Shown here piece by piece: positions 22,765-32,564 of a DNA stretch of 40,402 nt (position 1 is the stretch's first letter; each line of letters begins with the position of its first letter). This DNA comes from Trichinella spiralis (taxonomy: Eukaryota; Nematoda; Enoplea; Trichinellida; Trichinellidae): assembly GCA_000181795.3 (NCBI GenBank), contig CM012955.1, positions 3,065,530 through 3,105,931 of the forward strand, given 5' to 3'. Below the pieces are notes generated by a model. It had not been told where the DNA came from. It ran no database searches and saw only the letters and a list, made by a program, of their open reading frames with translations. The translations under genes were made by a program, and so were the position numbers.

Positions 22765-23061
22765 ATGCAAACGACTTCAGCTGGCTTGGAGTCAATGGAA
22801 CGTCAACGCCAGCAGATCGCCTCCTACATGGCCGAGATGATAAGCAGCAACTACGATCTGGGGAGTCATGTGAAAGAAATCCGGCGGGCCATTGAACGAA
22901 CCGAATCCTACACACTGGCCGTCACTCTGCTTGCCTATCTCGTCACCGGTATCGTGGCTATTTCAGCACTGTGCTATGCTTGCGCCAGGCAATCGCACGC
23001 TAGACAAGAAAAGGCCAAACGACAACGTCTCAATGCATGTAGCCGTATATTGGAAGCATAA
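22765..23061 (+). CDS. Small single-pass membrane protein, 98 aa
   Basis: The ATG opens a 99-codon frame. Residues 10-50 form a charged helix likely to be coiled coil (ESMERQRQQIASYMAEMISS, then VKEIRRAIERTE). One transmembrane segment lies at about 55-76 (LAVTLLAYLVTGIVAISALC). A short basic tail (ARQEKAKRQRLNACSRILEA) would face the cytosol by the positive-inside rule. Size and layout resemble small channel-accessory or SMIM-type proteins, but no specific family match was recognised. The frame stays open upstream to a splice acceptor at 22730-22731, where PSVCLVVLFC would be read. The protein could therefore be longer, with an N-terminal signal peptide. Codon use is GC-rich, as in the conserved genes, which supports real coding. 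Confidence 0.65.
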   Translation: MQTTSAGLESMERQRQQIASYMAEMISSNYDLGSHVKEIRRAIERTESYTLAVTLLAYLVTGIVAISALCYACARQSHARQEKAKRQRLNACSRILEA

Positions 23062-23756
23062 ACGAAGCTTTTCACATACACTTTGATCCTCCTCATCATC
23101 ATCATTTTCATCTTCATCATCTATCTTCCAGATTTTGCAAATTTGCTAAATTGAAGACCACCGATAGCTATCAAATTTTCAATTGTCCAAATTTGGTTAG
23201 CTATAGTGGAAAGGCAAAGATGTCTCTTTTCTTGTTCACTGATTTACTTCAAAACTGAAAGTCATTTTTCACCAGTGAGTATTACTGTTATGTTAGCGAT
23301 GTTCGACGATTGAAATGCCTAATTAAAATGATAAATTGCTTCAACAGCTAGCTAGCTAATGTTCCACTTGTTTGCAAAACATGCGCCGAATACTGCGTGG
23401 AATTTAACTGTGAAATTTTGATTATTTTCCAAATGTGCTTCAATTCCATTTCAACAGTAGCATCTGTACAAATTATGTAATGGCGATAATAATAATTCAA
23501 GCGTTGATTATTGCTAATTAAAATGCATGTCCATGATATATATTAATGGCAATCAGTCTGCGCTGAATTAGCACACGCTGTGATATAACAGATTTAATCT
23601 GATCTATTTGCGAGCTTAAATTTCAAACCGGTTCTAGCGTGGAGAAATTGAATATCTCTATTAATTTAAAATTCTTTGCGGATTGTTATTCTTTGCAATG
23701 ATTACATACACACACAACGTGCATTTCTGCTTTTCATCATTTCATGATTCGAACTT
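23062..23756. other. AT-rich spacer
   Basis: This is the 3' flank of the small membrane gene. No feature beyond short A/T runs and a (CA)n run near 23708-23716 was recognised. Confidence 0.5.
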
Positions 23757-23895
23757 ATGAACTTCATCGAATTATGCTTATTTATTCTTGCTGTGCAAAC
23801 ATGGGCAAAAAAACACGAAATATATTGTTCATATTCGTACAACAAACATACCAGTAAAAAAGCTGAAGATGAACATGAAAGAGGAAGACAAGATT
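23757..23895 (+). CDS. Possible first exon of a secreted protein
   Basis: An ATG opens a frame that begins MNFIELCLFILAVQTWA, a good signal peptide with likely cleavage after TWA. A polar Lys/Glu-rich stretch follows (YNKHTSKKAEDEHERGRQD). The exon can end at GATT before GTAAAA (phase 1); without splicing the frame runs to 23948. No downstream exon of matching phase could be joined with confidence. It may belong with the exons at 24.1-24.6 kb, but the phases tested give stops. The family is unknown. Confidence 0.3.
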
Positions 23896-24098
23896 GTAAA
23901 ATGCTTTTTATTTTACACTCGCATTCTAATTTGCTAGTTTCTTTTTAAAGATGTTTAACTAGGAGAATCTGTAGGCGAGTTGAGTTCGATATCGAGCACA
24001 CTTCACCTTAGGCAAGGAAATTGAATATTTTATTCAATATAGTAAACAGTATGCAAATTTCATTTGTAAAATACATAATCTAACATGGAGCATAAGAG

Positions 24099-24605
24099 CC
24101 AACTCTTAATGTGAAATTAAGAAAAGTGCATTTGCATGCATGCGATCAATATGGTCGATTTGTAGTTGTTGATGCAAATCAAACGCTTGCTAAAAGCCGA
24201 TTTGAAAGCAACGGAGGAGCAGCTGGGTACAGTTTAATTCGTTTATCTGATCAATTATACCGTTTAAATGGCGCTTAACATTTGCAGCCGACTAAATTCA
24301 GTGTGCACTAAAATGCACAAGGGTGGGTCAATTTGTTCTCAAAACTAAGCCTGAGCGTTCTTTGTCTTGCTGAACGCTCAGTCGGAAGAAATTCTGCCGT
24401 ATATTTTCGATCAGTCGATTTATGTTCATAATTTACTTAGACGGTTCTTTGGGGATTGAAGCCGAAACGTATTACCTTATTTTACAGAAATGTACAAGCT
24501 TGGATAAATAAGCAACAACGACAACTAGACTACTCTAAGCAACTGCTAGCTAGCAGTTTGAATTATACCAACGAAACCAATCAAAATTGCAATTGTGAAA
24601 CTTAA
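24099..24605 (+). CDS. Two 3' exons of an unidentified gene
   Basis: Exon A runs from about 24099 to 24226 and ends GCTGG before GTACAG (phase 2). Exon B is 24488-24605, preceded by TTATTTTACAG. Joined, they read on without a stop through VHLHACDQYGRFVVVDANQT, then FESNGGAAG, then NVQAWINKQQRQLDYSKQLL, and finish NQNCNCET. The C-terminus has Asn-rich sequons (NYT, NET). The 5' limit is set only by a stop at 24093-24095, so earlier exons are missing from the model. The 261-nt intron contains a perfect hairpin at 24351-24381. No family was recognised. Support is phase agreement, splice sites and coding-like composition. Confidence 0.4.
24351..24381. other. Perfect 10-bp hairpin
   Basis: CTGAGCGTTC at 24351-24360 is the exact reverse complement of GAACGCTCAG at 24372-24381, with an 11-base loop. 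It lies in the proposed intron of the 24.1-24.6 kb gene. It is GC-rich compared with its surroundings. A structured RNA or a binding site is possible; no RNA family was recognised. Confidence 0.5.
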
Positions 24606-25536
24606 AATATGGAAAAATTTTTACTGATATAAATAAATCATTTTCAAAAAGCAAAACAAAAACTACTGCAGAAATATTGTTGCTCTGATTGTGAGAAGAA
24701 ATTTACAGAAAAGTAGTGCTGCATTCTTTAGCGTAAAAAATATTTTACAAGTTGAAAAAAATTTTTTTTCCTTCTAATAATCAAGTATTTTAACTTTTTA
24801 CACGTTCAAAAAGGGTTAAATTTAATTTTCAGTTAATCCAATTGTCTCTATTTTACAGAAACAGCTTCCATTGATAAAGTTTATTCGATAACATTTGCTT
24901 TATATTCAATTTCATCATTTCCATTCTTGCAATGATTGAAAACAAAATAATTCCTTGTTAAACGTAAAATAAAGTTTATGATATAAGTAAAAAACAAAAA
25001 ATAAACTGTAATTATATTTAACATATCTATTCACACGTTTCTGATATTCCTTGTACTGTATGTAGCATTCCTGGAAATATTGATTTGATCAGTTCATCAT
25101 CAGTACATTGCATTTCAACAGCATAACTAACTAACTGTAAATTTTTTATTAAATATTTAAATTGTCTATGATGGAGATAAATTAAAATTGATTGATTTTT
25201 ATTGATTTTTTAAGCTTTGAATGTACATTGTCTAAGAAGTGAATCAATGCTGCAATGGTGTAATATTACTGAACATAATTGAGTTGTGTATTTTTAAAAA
25301 TTATCATGCCAAAAGATATTAATCAAGAGTAATTTTATTACGAAATTATTGGTAAAACTTACAATTGTTTAAAATAATTGAACACGGTATATTTTTCAAA
25401 AAATGTATATAATAAGCATAAAATAAATGCATAAAATGTATATCATAAGGCTTTGAAAAAATGAAACACTGAATTAACAAACAGCATTGTTATGGTACAG
25501 TTATATTAATATATTCATGTATTAATTACTGTACAG
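24606..25536. other. AT-rich spacer
   Basis: This is strongly A/T-rich with poly-T and poly-A tracts and short direct repeats (for example TTGATTTTTATTGATTTTT near 25190). No gene was recognised. It should contain the start of the gene whose exons follow. Confidence 0.45.
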
Positions 25537-26312
25537 AGAAACTTTTGCAAGCATTTGGAAAATATTAATGAAATGCAGAATTAAATCTCATGTTGAACAA
25601 ATGCATCAGATGAGAAGGTTACATACTAAAAATTTACATTTCTTGATATGAAAAGCGGCCGAGTAATTTCATACCTGAGCGAGCAATTTTCTCAATTTTA
25701 TTATTATTGATTTTAAGAAGATAACGTTTTTCAGCACTGTAAAGATTGGAAAATTTACTGATGGTAAGTGCTCTTGTTATTCATACAACAATGCGTTTCC
25801 TTATTCTCAGATTTCATGATTGAATTATACTACAACTGGAATCCGGAAACATTACAATTACCCCTCTTCACCTCAGCGTCAATGTTCAATGTATGCTGTT
25901 TCGCGATAATATAAGCAGTTCTTTTCTACTTTGAAATCAAATTAAACTGCATTATTTTTCATCCATTTAATAATATTTCTGATAAATCCATACCACTAAT
26001 TAATTGAACGATAAAATAAAAGATTGTTTCTGGAATGGAGAAGATATCTCGCATGGAAAAAGTGCTGCAATGCCTATAAGTTTTCTGCTAATATTCTTAT
26101 TGTCAAAGCTTACATACCATATTTATTCAACATTGCAGCAGGTGAACGAAGAACTTGACAATTTGCTAATGGAAACAAACCATTTTCTATTATTACTGTT
26201 GTTAATGCATTACTGTGAAATTGAAAATTATTGTGAATGTCTGAAAGAAGCGATGTTAGCTTCAGTTGCAAAGAATGAAATTGTTACCGTTAGGTTTTGG
26301 CTTACTTGGTAG
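25537..26312 (+). CDS. Unidentified multi-exon gene, 3' part
   Basis: Four exons agree in phase: 25537-25617, 25735-25763 (29 nt), 25811-25890 and about 26139-26312. Read together they give MKCRIKSHVEQMHQMRS, then VKIGKFTDDFMIELYYNWNP, ETLQLPLFTSASMFN, and NEELDNLLMETNHF. These are followed by a hydrophobic run (LLLLLLMHYC) and a Cys/Glu-rich end (EIENYCECLKEAM). Donors include GTAAGT after the 29-nt exon; acceptors are TTTTTCAG, TTCTCAG and TTGCAG. The first exon enters in phase 2, so the start codon lies upstream and was not found; an internal ATG at codon 11 of that exon is an alternative. The last exon could splice again at ACC before GTTAGG. The family is unknown. Four independent phase matches make chance less likely. 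Confidence 0.4.
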
Positions 26313-26873
26313 TCTTCAGCTAGTAGAACAAACTGAATGGAAAATAAAGCTACAATAAGCGAATCGTTGGCAGTAAGGTTGTTCCACACTGCAAAATATT
26401 ACGCGTCAACACAGTTAAAGAAGCATTTATTCATTATCATTAATCTTGATGTATTTGACTGCTTAAAATGTATTTTCTTTTAAATAGTTTTTTGTTTTGT
26501 TTTTATAAATTTTGTTTGAGCGGTCAGGGCTAAATTGTACAGTTAGTTGAACTGAATTGAGAAAAAAGTCATGCAAGCCAAATCGCAGAGAATAGCACTA
26601 GCCCGTAACAAACACAGGCACATCTTCTTAGGTCAGAATGCATCCTTTGAATGAGAGTTCACCGAAAAGGTTACAGTTGTCGGTCTTGTTCTGAAAGCAC
26701 TTGTTGTTGACCTAACAGAACAGAACAGGTCATGCACATTCGGGTGATGCTTTGTTGATTGGAAAATTGCCACACCTCCGTACGACAAGTCAACGACCTG
26801 AAGCTTTAACATCCCATCAGATTCTGGGCAACTTCGCAAGGCACTGTCACTCGGCGAACCGTGGACCGGAGAG
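26313..26873. promoter_or_regulatory. Spacer and probable promoter of the secreted Cys-rich gene
   Basis: This is AT-rich to about 26580, then more balanced for the 270 bp before the start codon, as expected of a promoter and leader. A minus-strand ORF (26633-26983) overlaps exon 1 in antisense and is not taken as a gene. Confidence 0.4.
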
Positions 26874-28300
26874 ATGTTTCGCGCAAAATTGCTTCTCCTC
26901 TTCATTCTAATCACTGGTAGGTGGTATCCAAGCTGAGCATGAGCAGAAAAATGGAATTGTTTCGTTTTTATTTTCTTCTTCACAGGACAATTGACCAGCT
27001 CATTTCCTTCGCTGTCAAGCCAACTCGAAGGCCAACAATCCAGCTACAATCGTGCGGCTTCCAAATTGGTCAAAGCGTTGAAATATTTATTCGACCTTCA
27101 ACGGTAAGCTAGCTATTAGCAAAACAAACAAAAATGATCATTTTTATGAAATCCAATTTTTTAGAAATGCAACTTTTCTAACTAGAGCGGAAACCAATGA
27201 AACAGAAAGTGAATACATCGGCAATAATAATAATACAACAAGTTATAATAATGAGACGGATTTCTTGACACTATATCCGACTAGATTGATGCTGATCAGA
27301 CCGATTGTTGAACTAAAAACACCGGATTATAACGAAAGCACTTTGGATTTTGACATTTGGAATACAACGTCCAACATTTCGGCTTTGAATTTGAAAGATC
27401 TGATGATCAATAAAACAATGTCACCTGTGCAAAAGATGCACTCAATCATATCCAAGCTGTTGGATCAAAACGACGCCGGCAAGGCATTGCAAGTGGACGT
27501 TGCATTTTTTGATCAAATTTGCAAGTAATGAAATTGATAAATATAGTAATTGTTCCATTTGCAAAATGCATCTTGTTCACTTTCAACCTAATAATAATCG
27601 AATGTGCCACAAGATCAAATTTTGCATTTGCATTAATGTCGCATATTTCGGTTGGATTTCTTTTTCACCAATAAGGCAACAAATGCACTTCAGGCTAGCT
27701 CAACCGGCGAAGCAGTGTGGAAAAAATTGCAACCGCACTGAAGTGGAAAAGTCGACCGGAAAATCAAGCAAAACAAATTCTCTGGTTCAATATTTGTGCG
27801 TGGATCGATTTCAAAGTTGGTTGTCGCTTTTTCATTCCTATTTTTCCAAGGCTACTTTTTGATCCGATCACTTTAGCTGTGAAAAACAACGTACCTTGTT
27901 TGCAAAATTTGCTCCGAAATCGAGGAAAATTCTGCGTGACGAAGTGCAGAAAAGCCGAATCGAAAAAGCAAGACTCCACCCAAGTGTTTTTGCTGAGTCG
28001 TCACAATTTTGACATGAAAAATGATCTTACAAAATCCATGTGCAAGTGAGTAATTTTGATTTTGAAAATTTCCTTCAATTTATTCATCATTTGTGCATCT
28101 ATATTTTCTTTTTCAAATATTAATAATATCTGCTTAGATATACGAAATGCATGGCCGCGTGTTTTGTGCCAAAGATTGGAGAACAATGTGGACGTGATGT
28201 TGCAGAAATTACAAAAGAAGCGGTAAAAATGGGCTTGTCCGCGTTTCAAGATGTGTTCGAATTTATAGACGATGGTGAAAAGGCTTGCGAAGTTGCTTGA
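26874..28300 (+). CDS. Secreted cysteine-rich protein, 337 aa, five exons
   Basis: Exons are 26874-26916, 26986-27103, 27165-27524, 27716-28045 and 28138-28300. Phases close at every GT-AG junction. A signal peptide MFRAKLLLLFILITG is followed by a Ser/Gln-rich segment. A middle region (55-170) has many N-glycosylation sequons (NAT, NET, NNT, NTT, NIS, NKT). The C-terminal half (about 172-337) holds eleven Cys, as in WFNICAWIDFKVGC, NNVPCLQNLL, KFCVTKC, MCKYTKCMAAC and GEQCGRD. Cys spacing and length recall nematode secreted Cys-rich families such as DUF19/T20D4.11-like proteins, but that link is weak. The exon 4 acceptor (27714-27715) was chosen because it keeps the downstream frame; a better-looking AG at 27674-27675 gives a frame that stops at 27862. 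An AATAAA 104 nt after the stop supports the 3' end. Confidence 0.7.
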
Positions 28301-28403
28301 AATCAACTACAATTTTAATCTGACAATGAAAAACAACACATCTATATGCATATCAGAGTTTTCAAAAATTTTGTTGTATTAATTGTGTAAAATTGTTAAA
28401 ATC

Positions 28404-28409
28404 AATAAA
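28404..28409 (+). terminator. Polyadenylation signal of the secreted Cys-rich gene
   Basis: AATAAATAAA begins 104 nt after the stop codon, giving two overlapping AATAAA hexamers. Confidence 0.6.
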
Positions 28410-28676
28410 TAAAATTGTAATTTTATTATTGTTTTGCAATTATCTTTGCAATTACAATTTTCAGAAAACAACAATACAGTATACTTGTAAGAATAAGCAA
28501 GTGCTAAAGAAAGAGAAAAGCAAGTAATTTTCGAAAACTGGATGATCAAATTTTTCAAGTTGGATAATTAATTTCGAGTAGTGAAAGTGAACGACAATCA
28601 ACTTTTGCATTCGATCAGTCTTTCAACATCTTTCCAGTAAAATGAGAACATAATATCAATTTGAGTGAACGAAATT

Positions 28677-28874
28677 ATGCTCAGTTTATTGGGAAGAAAA
28701 ATAAATGAACGACAGTTGTTCCAACAGCGGTCAAGCAAATTTGAATATTTTTATTCTTGTCAAACGGCAAATGCAATTGTTCACAAAACGATCAACGCTC
28801 CCAGGCATACCGTTGTTCTAGATAAATTACTCGATCAAAAAGATAAGATAGCAGTGGACGCTGTGGTAAACTAA
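28677..28874 (+). pseudogene. Possible relic copy of part of the secreted Cys-rich gene
   Basis: A 65-residue ORF starts at ATG and ends RHTVVLDKLLDQKDKIAVDA plus VVN. Its tail resembles exon 3 of the gene just upstream (MHSIISKLLDQNDAGKALQV, then DVAF), where KLLDQ and a following D are shared. The rest does not align, there is no signal peptide, and no downstream Cys-rich exon was seen. It could be a decayed tandem duplicate or a chance ORF with a short match. Confidence 0.3.
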
Positions 28875-28954
28875 ACGGCCGGCCGGTAGCGCACGTTCGT
28901 TGCCTTGCTAGTGTGAACAAAAGAGCAGTAAAATCCGCTTGGAAAATTATTGTG

Positions 28955-28987
28955 CAACAACAACAACAACAACATCAGCAGCAGCAG
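28955..28987. repeat. (CAA)6-CAT-(CAG)4 repeat
   Basis: This trinucleotide run is followed, after CGGTGGCAAAATCACACAG, by GTAGAT at 29007, a possible plus-strand donor. If transcribed on the plus strand it could be a poly-Gln or poly-Asn first exon, or a leader. A GGCCGGCCGG patch lies just upstream at about 28878-28887. No downstream partner exon was identified. Confidence 0.7.
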
Positions 28988-29025
28988 CGGTGGCAAAATC
29001 ACACAGGTAGATAAATATCAATTGC

Positions 29026-29031
29026 TTTATT
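29026..29031 (-). terminator. Polyadenylation signal AATAAA of VPS51
   Basis: The plus strand reads TTTATT, which is AATAAA on the minus strand, about 103 nt after the VPS51 stop codon. Confidence 0.6.
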
Positions 29032-29133
29032 TGTGATTATTATCATTATTATAATCAATTAATGAAACATTCAAAGAACAGCATTGACAACGCATAAATA
29101 ATTCAAATTGTAATTTAATCGCATGTTCTCTGG

Positions 29134-31878
29134 TCATGGCTTTTCACAAAGCGCGTTCACTGAATTCGGCTCCATCAGGTGCGGTTCAACGCACCGTTGG
29201 ACCGCGCTCGAGACAATCTCGTCCAAAAGTGTGAACACGACGTTCTCGTCCGACACAAAACGCCACAAGTAGAGTTGCAAATAGTGACAGTCGACCTGTA
29301 CCTGCTGCAGACCGTACTTGCCGAACGTGCACAAGCGTACCGCTTCGAGCAACGTTTTCAGGCAAATTTTCACCAAGCCCGTCATTATGGAAACTTTCGT
29401 AAATTCCACCTCTGAAAAGCAGTCGATGCGCTCGTTCCACAATTTTCCCAACGTGTTCGACAAAGCTGAATTCCCAATGGAGCTTCTCGACGGCGCCCAG
29501 GGTCGACTGTTGCGCGAAAACACTGCAACTGAAAGAGAACAGAACCGAGCCCATTCGAAAATATGCAAATTCACAAGAAGAGATTAATTCAATCAAACCC
29601 GAAGAAGTTCGTCGACTCGAATCGCTGCTTTGCTCTTTGCGATTTCCCTCTTCGAATAGTTGACCAACGCGTGCTTCGACCGCGGCCAAATCTTCCACAA
29701 TGCGCTTCATCACCGACCTCACCGAGCTCGGTTCAATGCCAGCGAGCCAATCTCGCGTTTCGACACTTTTCGAAATCATCTACAACGACAACAATATAAT
29801 ATACGGAGCAAGAGAACAGCAAGATCCTTCCGGGATCACCTGGGAAAATATGAACCCTTCGTGCAGGACAAAATGGCGCAGCAAACTTTTGGCCACGTTG
29901 CGCAGTCGATTTTGAATTTCATCCCGCTGAACGCTGAATCGATCGCCAACCGACCCGCGGTTCGTTTCCAAACAGCGCTCGCAGGCGGCGAACAGTTCGC
30001 CCACTGTCGAATGGGCCGCCTCCCAGCAGAACTTGCACAAGATCAACAGAAGCGTGGTGCTGGCCGAGCTCGTGCCACGACCCGACTCGTAGAACCGTTC
30101 GCAGCTTTCGGCAATCGACTGGAACAACGGAACAAGCAGGCGGTCGACCAGTGCAGACCCGAAGGCCGGGACGAACTTCTCGCCGGCGAAGCTCAAATCG
30201 GGCGCGGTCATCCCGATTAGGCTGTCCAGTGTGGATTTGCAACTCGTGTCGACCGAGCGGTCCAATTCGGCCAACAGTTTCGCCAGGGGATCTTTCGTCC
30301 GCCGGCCATCCGTTTTCTTCTGGTCCACAACCGGGAACAACGCCCCTGCGCCGGCCAAACCTTTACGACATTCGCCCACGGATTTCTGGAAAACACATAC
30401 TGAATCAATTCACAACTTTCGACAATAATAGGAATTCAACACTGACTTGCCACACTGCTTGCATGTTTTGCAAACTGCGGTCGATTTGAAGCTTCGATAC
30501 ACGTACTATTATGTCCAGCATCTCCGTTCGTACAGCATCGCCCAGCGCCAGCACTTGGTCAAACGCCAACAGACGACGGTAAAACCGATCCAACGCTCGG
30601 ATCAACAACGAACTCGATCCATCATCCACTGTACACCGTTCCATCATCAACCGCCTCTCCATGCACGACAAATAGTCCATCATCAGCGTGGACACGCTTT
30701 TCAACAACCGCTCGTCGTCGTCCGAGCCAAACATATCATACCAAGAGGTGACCATCAGCGACACGTTTCCCAAAAAACCGCTGCATACTGTATCGGTGAA
30801 TTCCAAAATATCCCCAACTGGATATTGGAAATTTACACTCGACGTACCATTTTCACATTCGAACAATACCAAACGTTCCTGAAACGAAAAAGTAAAATTG
30901 AATTCTCATTCAAATCACTCCAAATTTCATTACAAAATCAAAATTGAAAAATCCCTATTTATACTTGATTATCATTTAGACTGTCAGATTTTACAAACAA
31001 ATTTTTTTTCATCTTGACTAGATTTATTTGTTTTTCTTTTCAATTTATACAAAAGTTCACCTGAATTTCGTCCAGTTCCGTTTTCAAGCACAAAACTGAA
31101 GATTGCAAATAATTTTCAGCCAACAAGGATTGATCTTCGCCCAGTTGCAAAAGTAATTCCACCCTGGTGAGCAATTCTTTGCCGGATAGAAAAGCGGATC
31201 GAAAATTCTCTTTCAGATCATCTTTCAAATTGGAAACAATTGCGCACGTTTCACTGTATACTGATTGAAGAGCCGGCATGTCGCTCACTTGTTCTAAGAT
31301 ACTTTTGCAACTCAAATACGAACTGACAGCGTTCGTGTAGTCTTTTTTCTCGATGTAACTTTGCATCGTCTTTGGCAAGTGGAACAAAAATTCAAGCCGA
31401 CCTACCGTTTTGTTCATCTTTGACAGATGCTGAATTAATTAATTAATCAAAGAAAAGAAATGGACAGTAAATCAATCAAAATGAACCAACCGTATTCTAC
31501 CTGAATTTGGTTCCTTTTCTCTTTCAATTCATTCGATAAATTTTGCGAAGATACCGTAATACTGTCCATGTTTGTCATCAAATTTTTCATTTCTTCTTCC
31601 ATTCGAGCAAAATCGCACTTCATGCTTCGGATCGTGTCTGTTGCGGCGATGAATTTATTGTAATTTTCGTAGACCAAATTTTGCATCTCTGAATCAAGAA
31701 CACGCACAGCTTGCGTTAAGCTGTGCTCTTCATCCATCAATTCTTGTAAATTTTTCTCCTTGAGCAGCTTCCTGAGATAAATTTCATTGTCAAAATCCAA
31801 ACCATCTATGTCCAATGGATTCGTTCTGCGTGGCTTGGATTTTGTGGACGTTGACTGTTCATCACTTTTATCACTCAT
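29134..31878 (-). CDS. VPS51: VPS51, subunit of the GARP and EARP tethering complexes
   Basis: Six exons in transcript order (31501-31878, 31061-31429, 30447-30878, 29840-30385, 29599-29779, 29134-29528) give 766 aa; human VPS51 has 782. Conserved blocks include [20 protein letters not shown] in the N-terminal coiled coil (about 66-85), [37 protein letters not shown] (from about 577) and [20 protein letters not shown] near the end. VPS51 links VPS52, VPS53 and VPS54 (GARP, endosome to trans-Golgi) or the EARP variant (recycling endosomes), and its N-terminus binds the SNARE syntaxin 6. The N-terminus is Ser/Lys-rich and short. Introns are phase 0 except the last, which is phase 1. The exon 5 donor GTTTGA is non-standard but alignment supports it (RTSSV against RTFSV). 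The gene is divergent from the ORP gene. Confidence 0.96.
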
Positions 31879-32564
31879 TCCTGAAGATGTGATTTTTCTT
31901 TTTTAAATTCACTATTATCTCAATTACATTTCAAACACCTGTAAAATGTTCAACAATTTACAAAGATTATCATTTTCATTTTTCACATGTCCAAAATTGT
32001 TGACCAGCGAGCACATAAATTGTACAGACAAAACATATCCTTTACCTTTTATGATGAACCAAAAATGCTGGCTCAGGATAACAAAATCATCATCACTGGC
32101 TTACAGGTAATGCAAATTACTTTTGCTTTTTGTAATTTTCTTCACAACCAACCAAGATGTAATCTAAATTGTACAATATAGTATCCTGTATGAAAAAATT
32201 TTCATTCTAATTAAACTCAAATACAATGAGCATAGCATTGAAACTGGGTAATACGATATTCATTGAGCTATAGCTCTTTTACTTACTGACGTTCAGTAGT
32301 GATGTATGGAAAAAAACTGTTGATTATTATTCGCTGTAGAGAATCAAATTAAAAAAATATATCCATGCTCAGTGTTATTGTAAATCATGTACATCTTTGA
32401 TCTCTTTTATCAACCTGATGTGATTACCAGTTTACAGTACTGTTTATCGATACTCATGTTTTGTAGCATACTGTCATCTCGACTGGATTATTGCATCACG
32501 AAGTTTTACCAGTAACAAATTTGTTTTGATTTTTGTCAGAGAACTTGAAACCGAGTTCTTTTAC
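31879..32564. promoter_or_regulatory. Divergent spacer between VPS51 and the ORP gene
   Basis: At most 686 bp separate the two start codons. A 40-codon frame at 31987-32106 (plus strand, starts MSKIVDQRAHKLYRQ) ends in CAG before GTAATG and could be a first exon. Its phase does not fit the best acceptor of the ORP gene (TTTTTGTCAG ending at 32539), so its role is open. The remainder is AT-rich with no recognised motif. Confidence 0.45.

Noticed and set aside
26633-26983. 116-codon minus-strand ORF
   Set aside because: It overlaps the signal-peptide exon of the secreted gene in antisense and has no family feature or splice support.
27674-27862. Acceptor at 27674-27675 for exon 4 of the secreted gene
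   Set aside because: It has a better pyrimidine tract but puts exon 4 in a frame that stops at 27862 and loses the Cys-rich C-terminus continued in exon 5.
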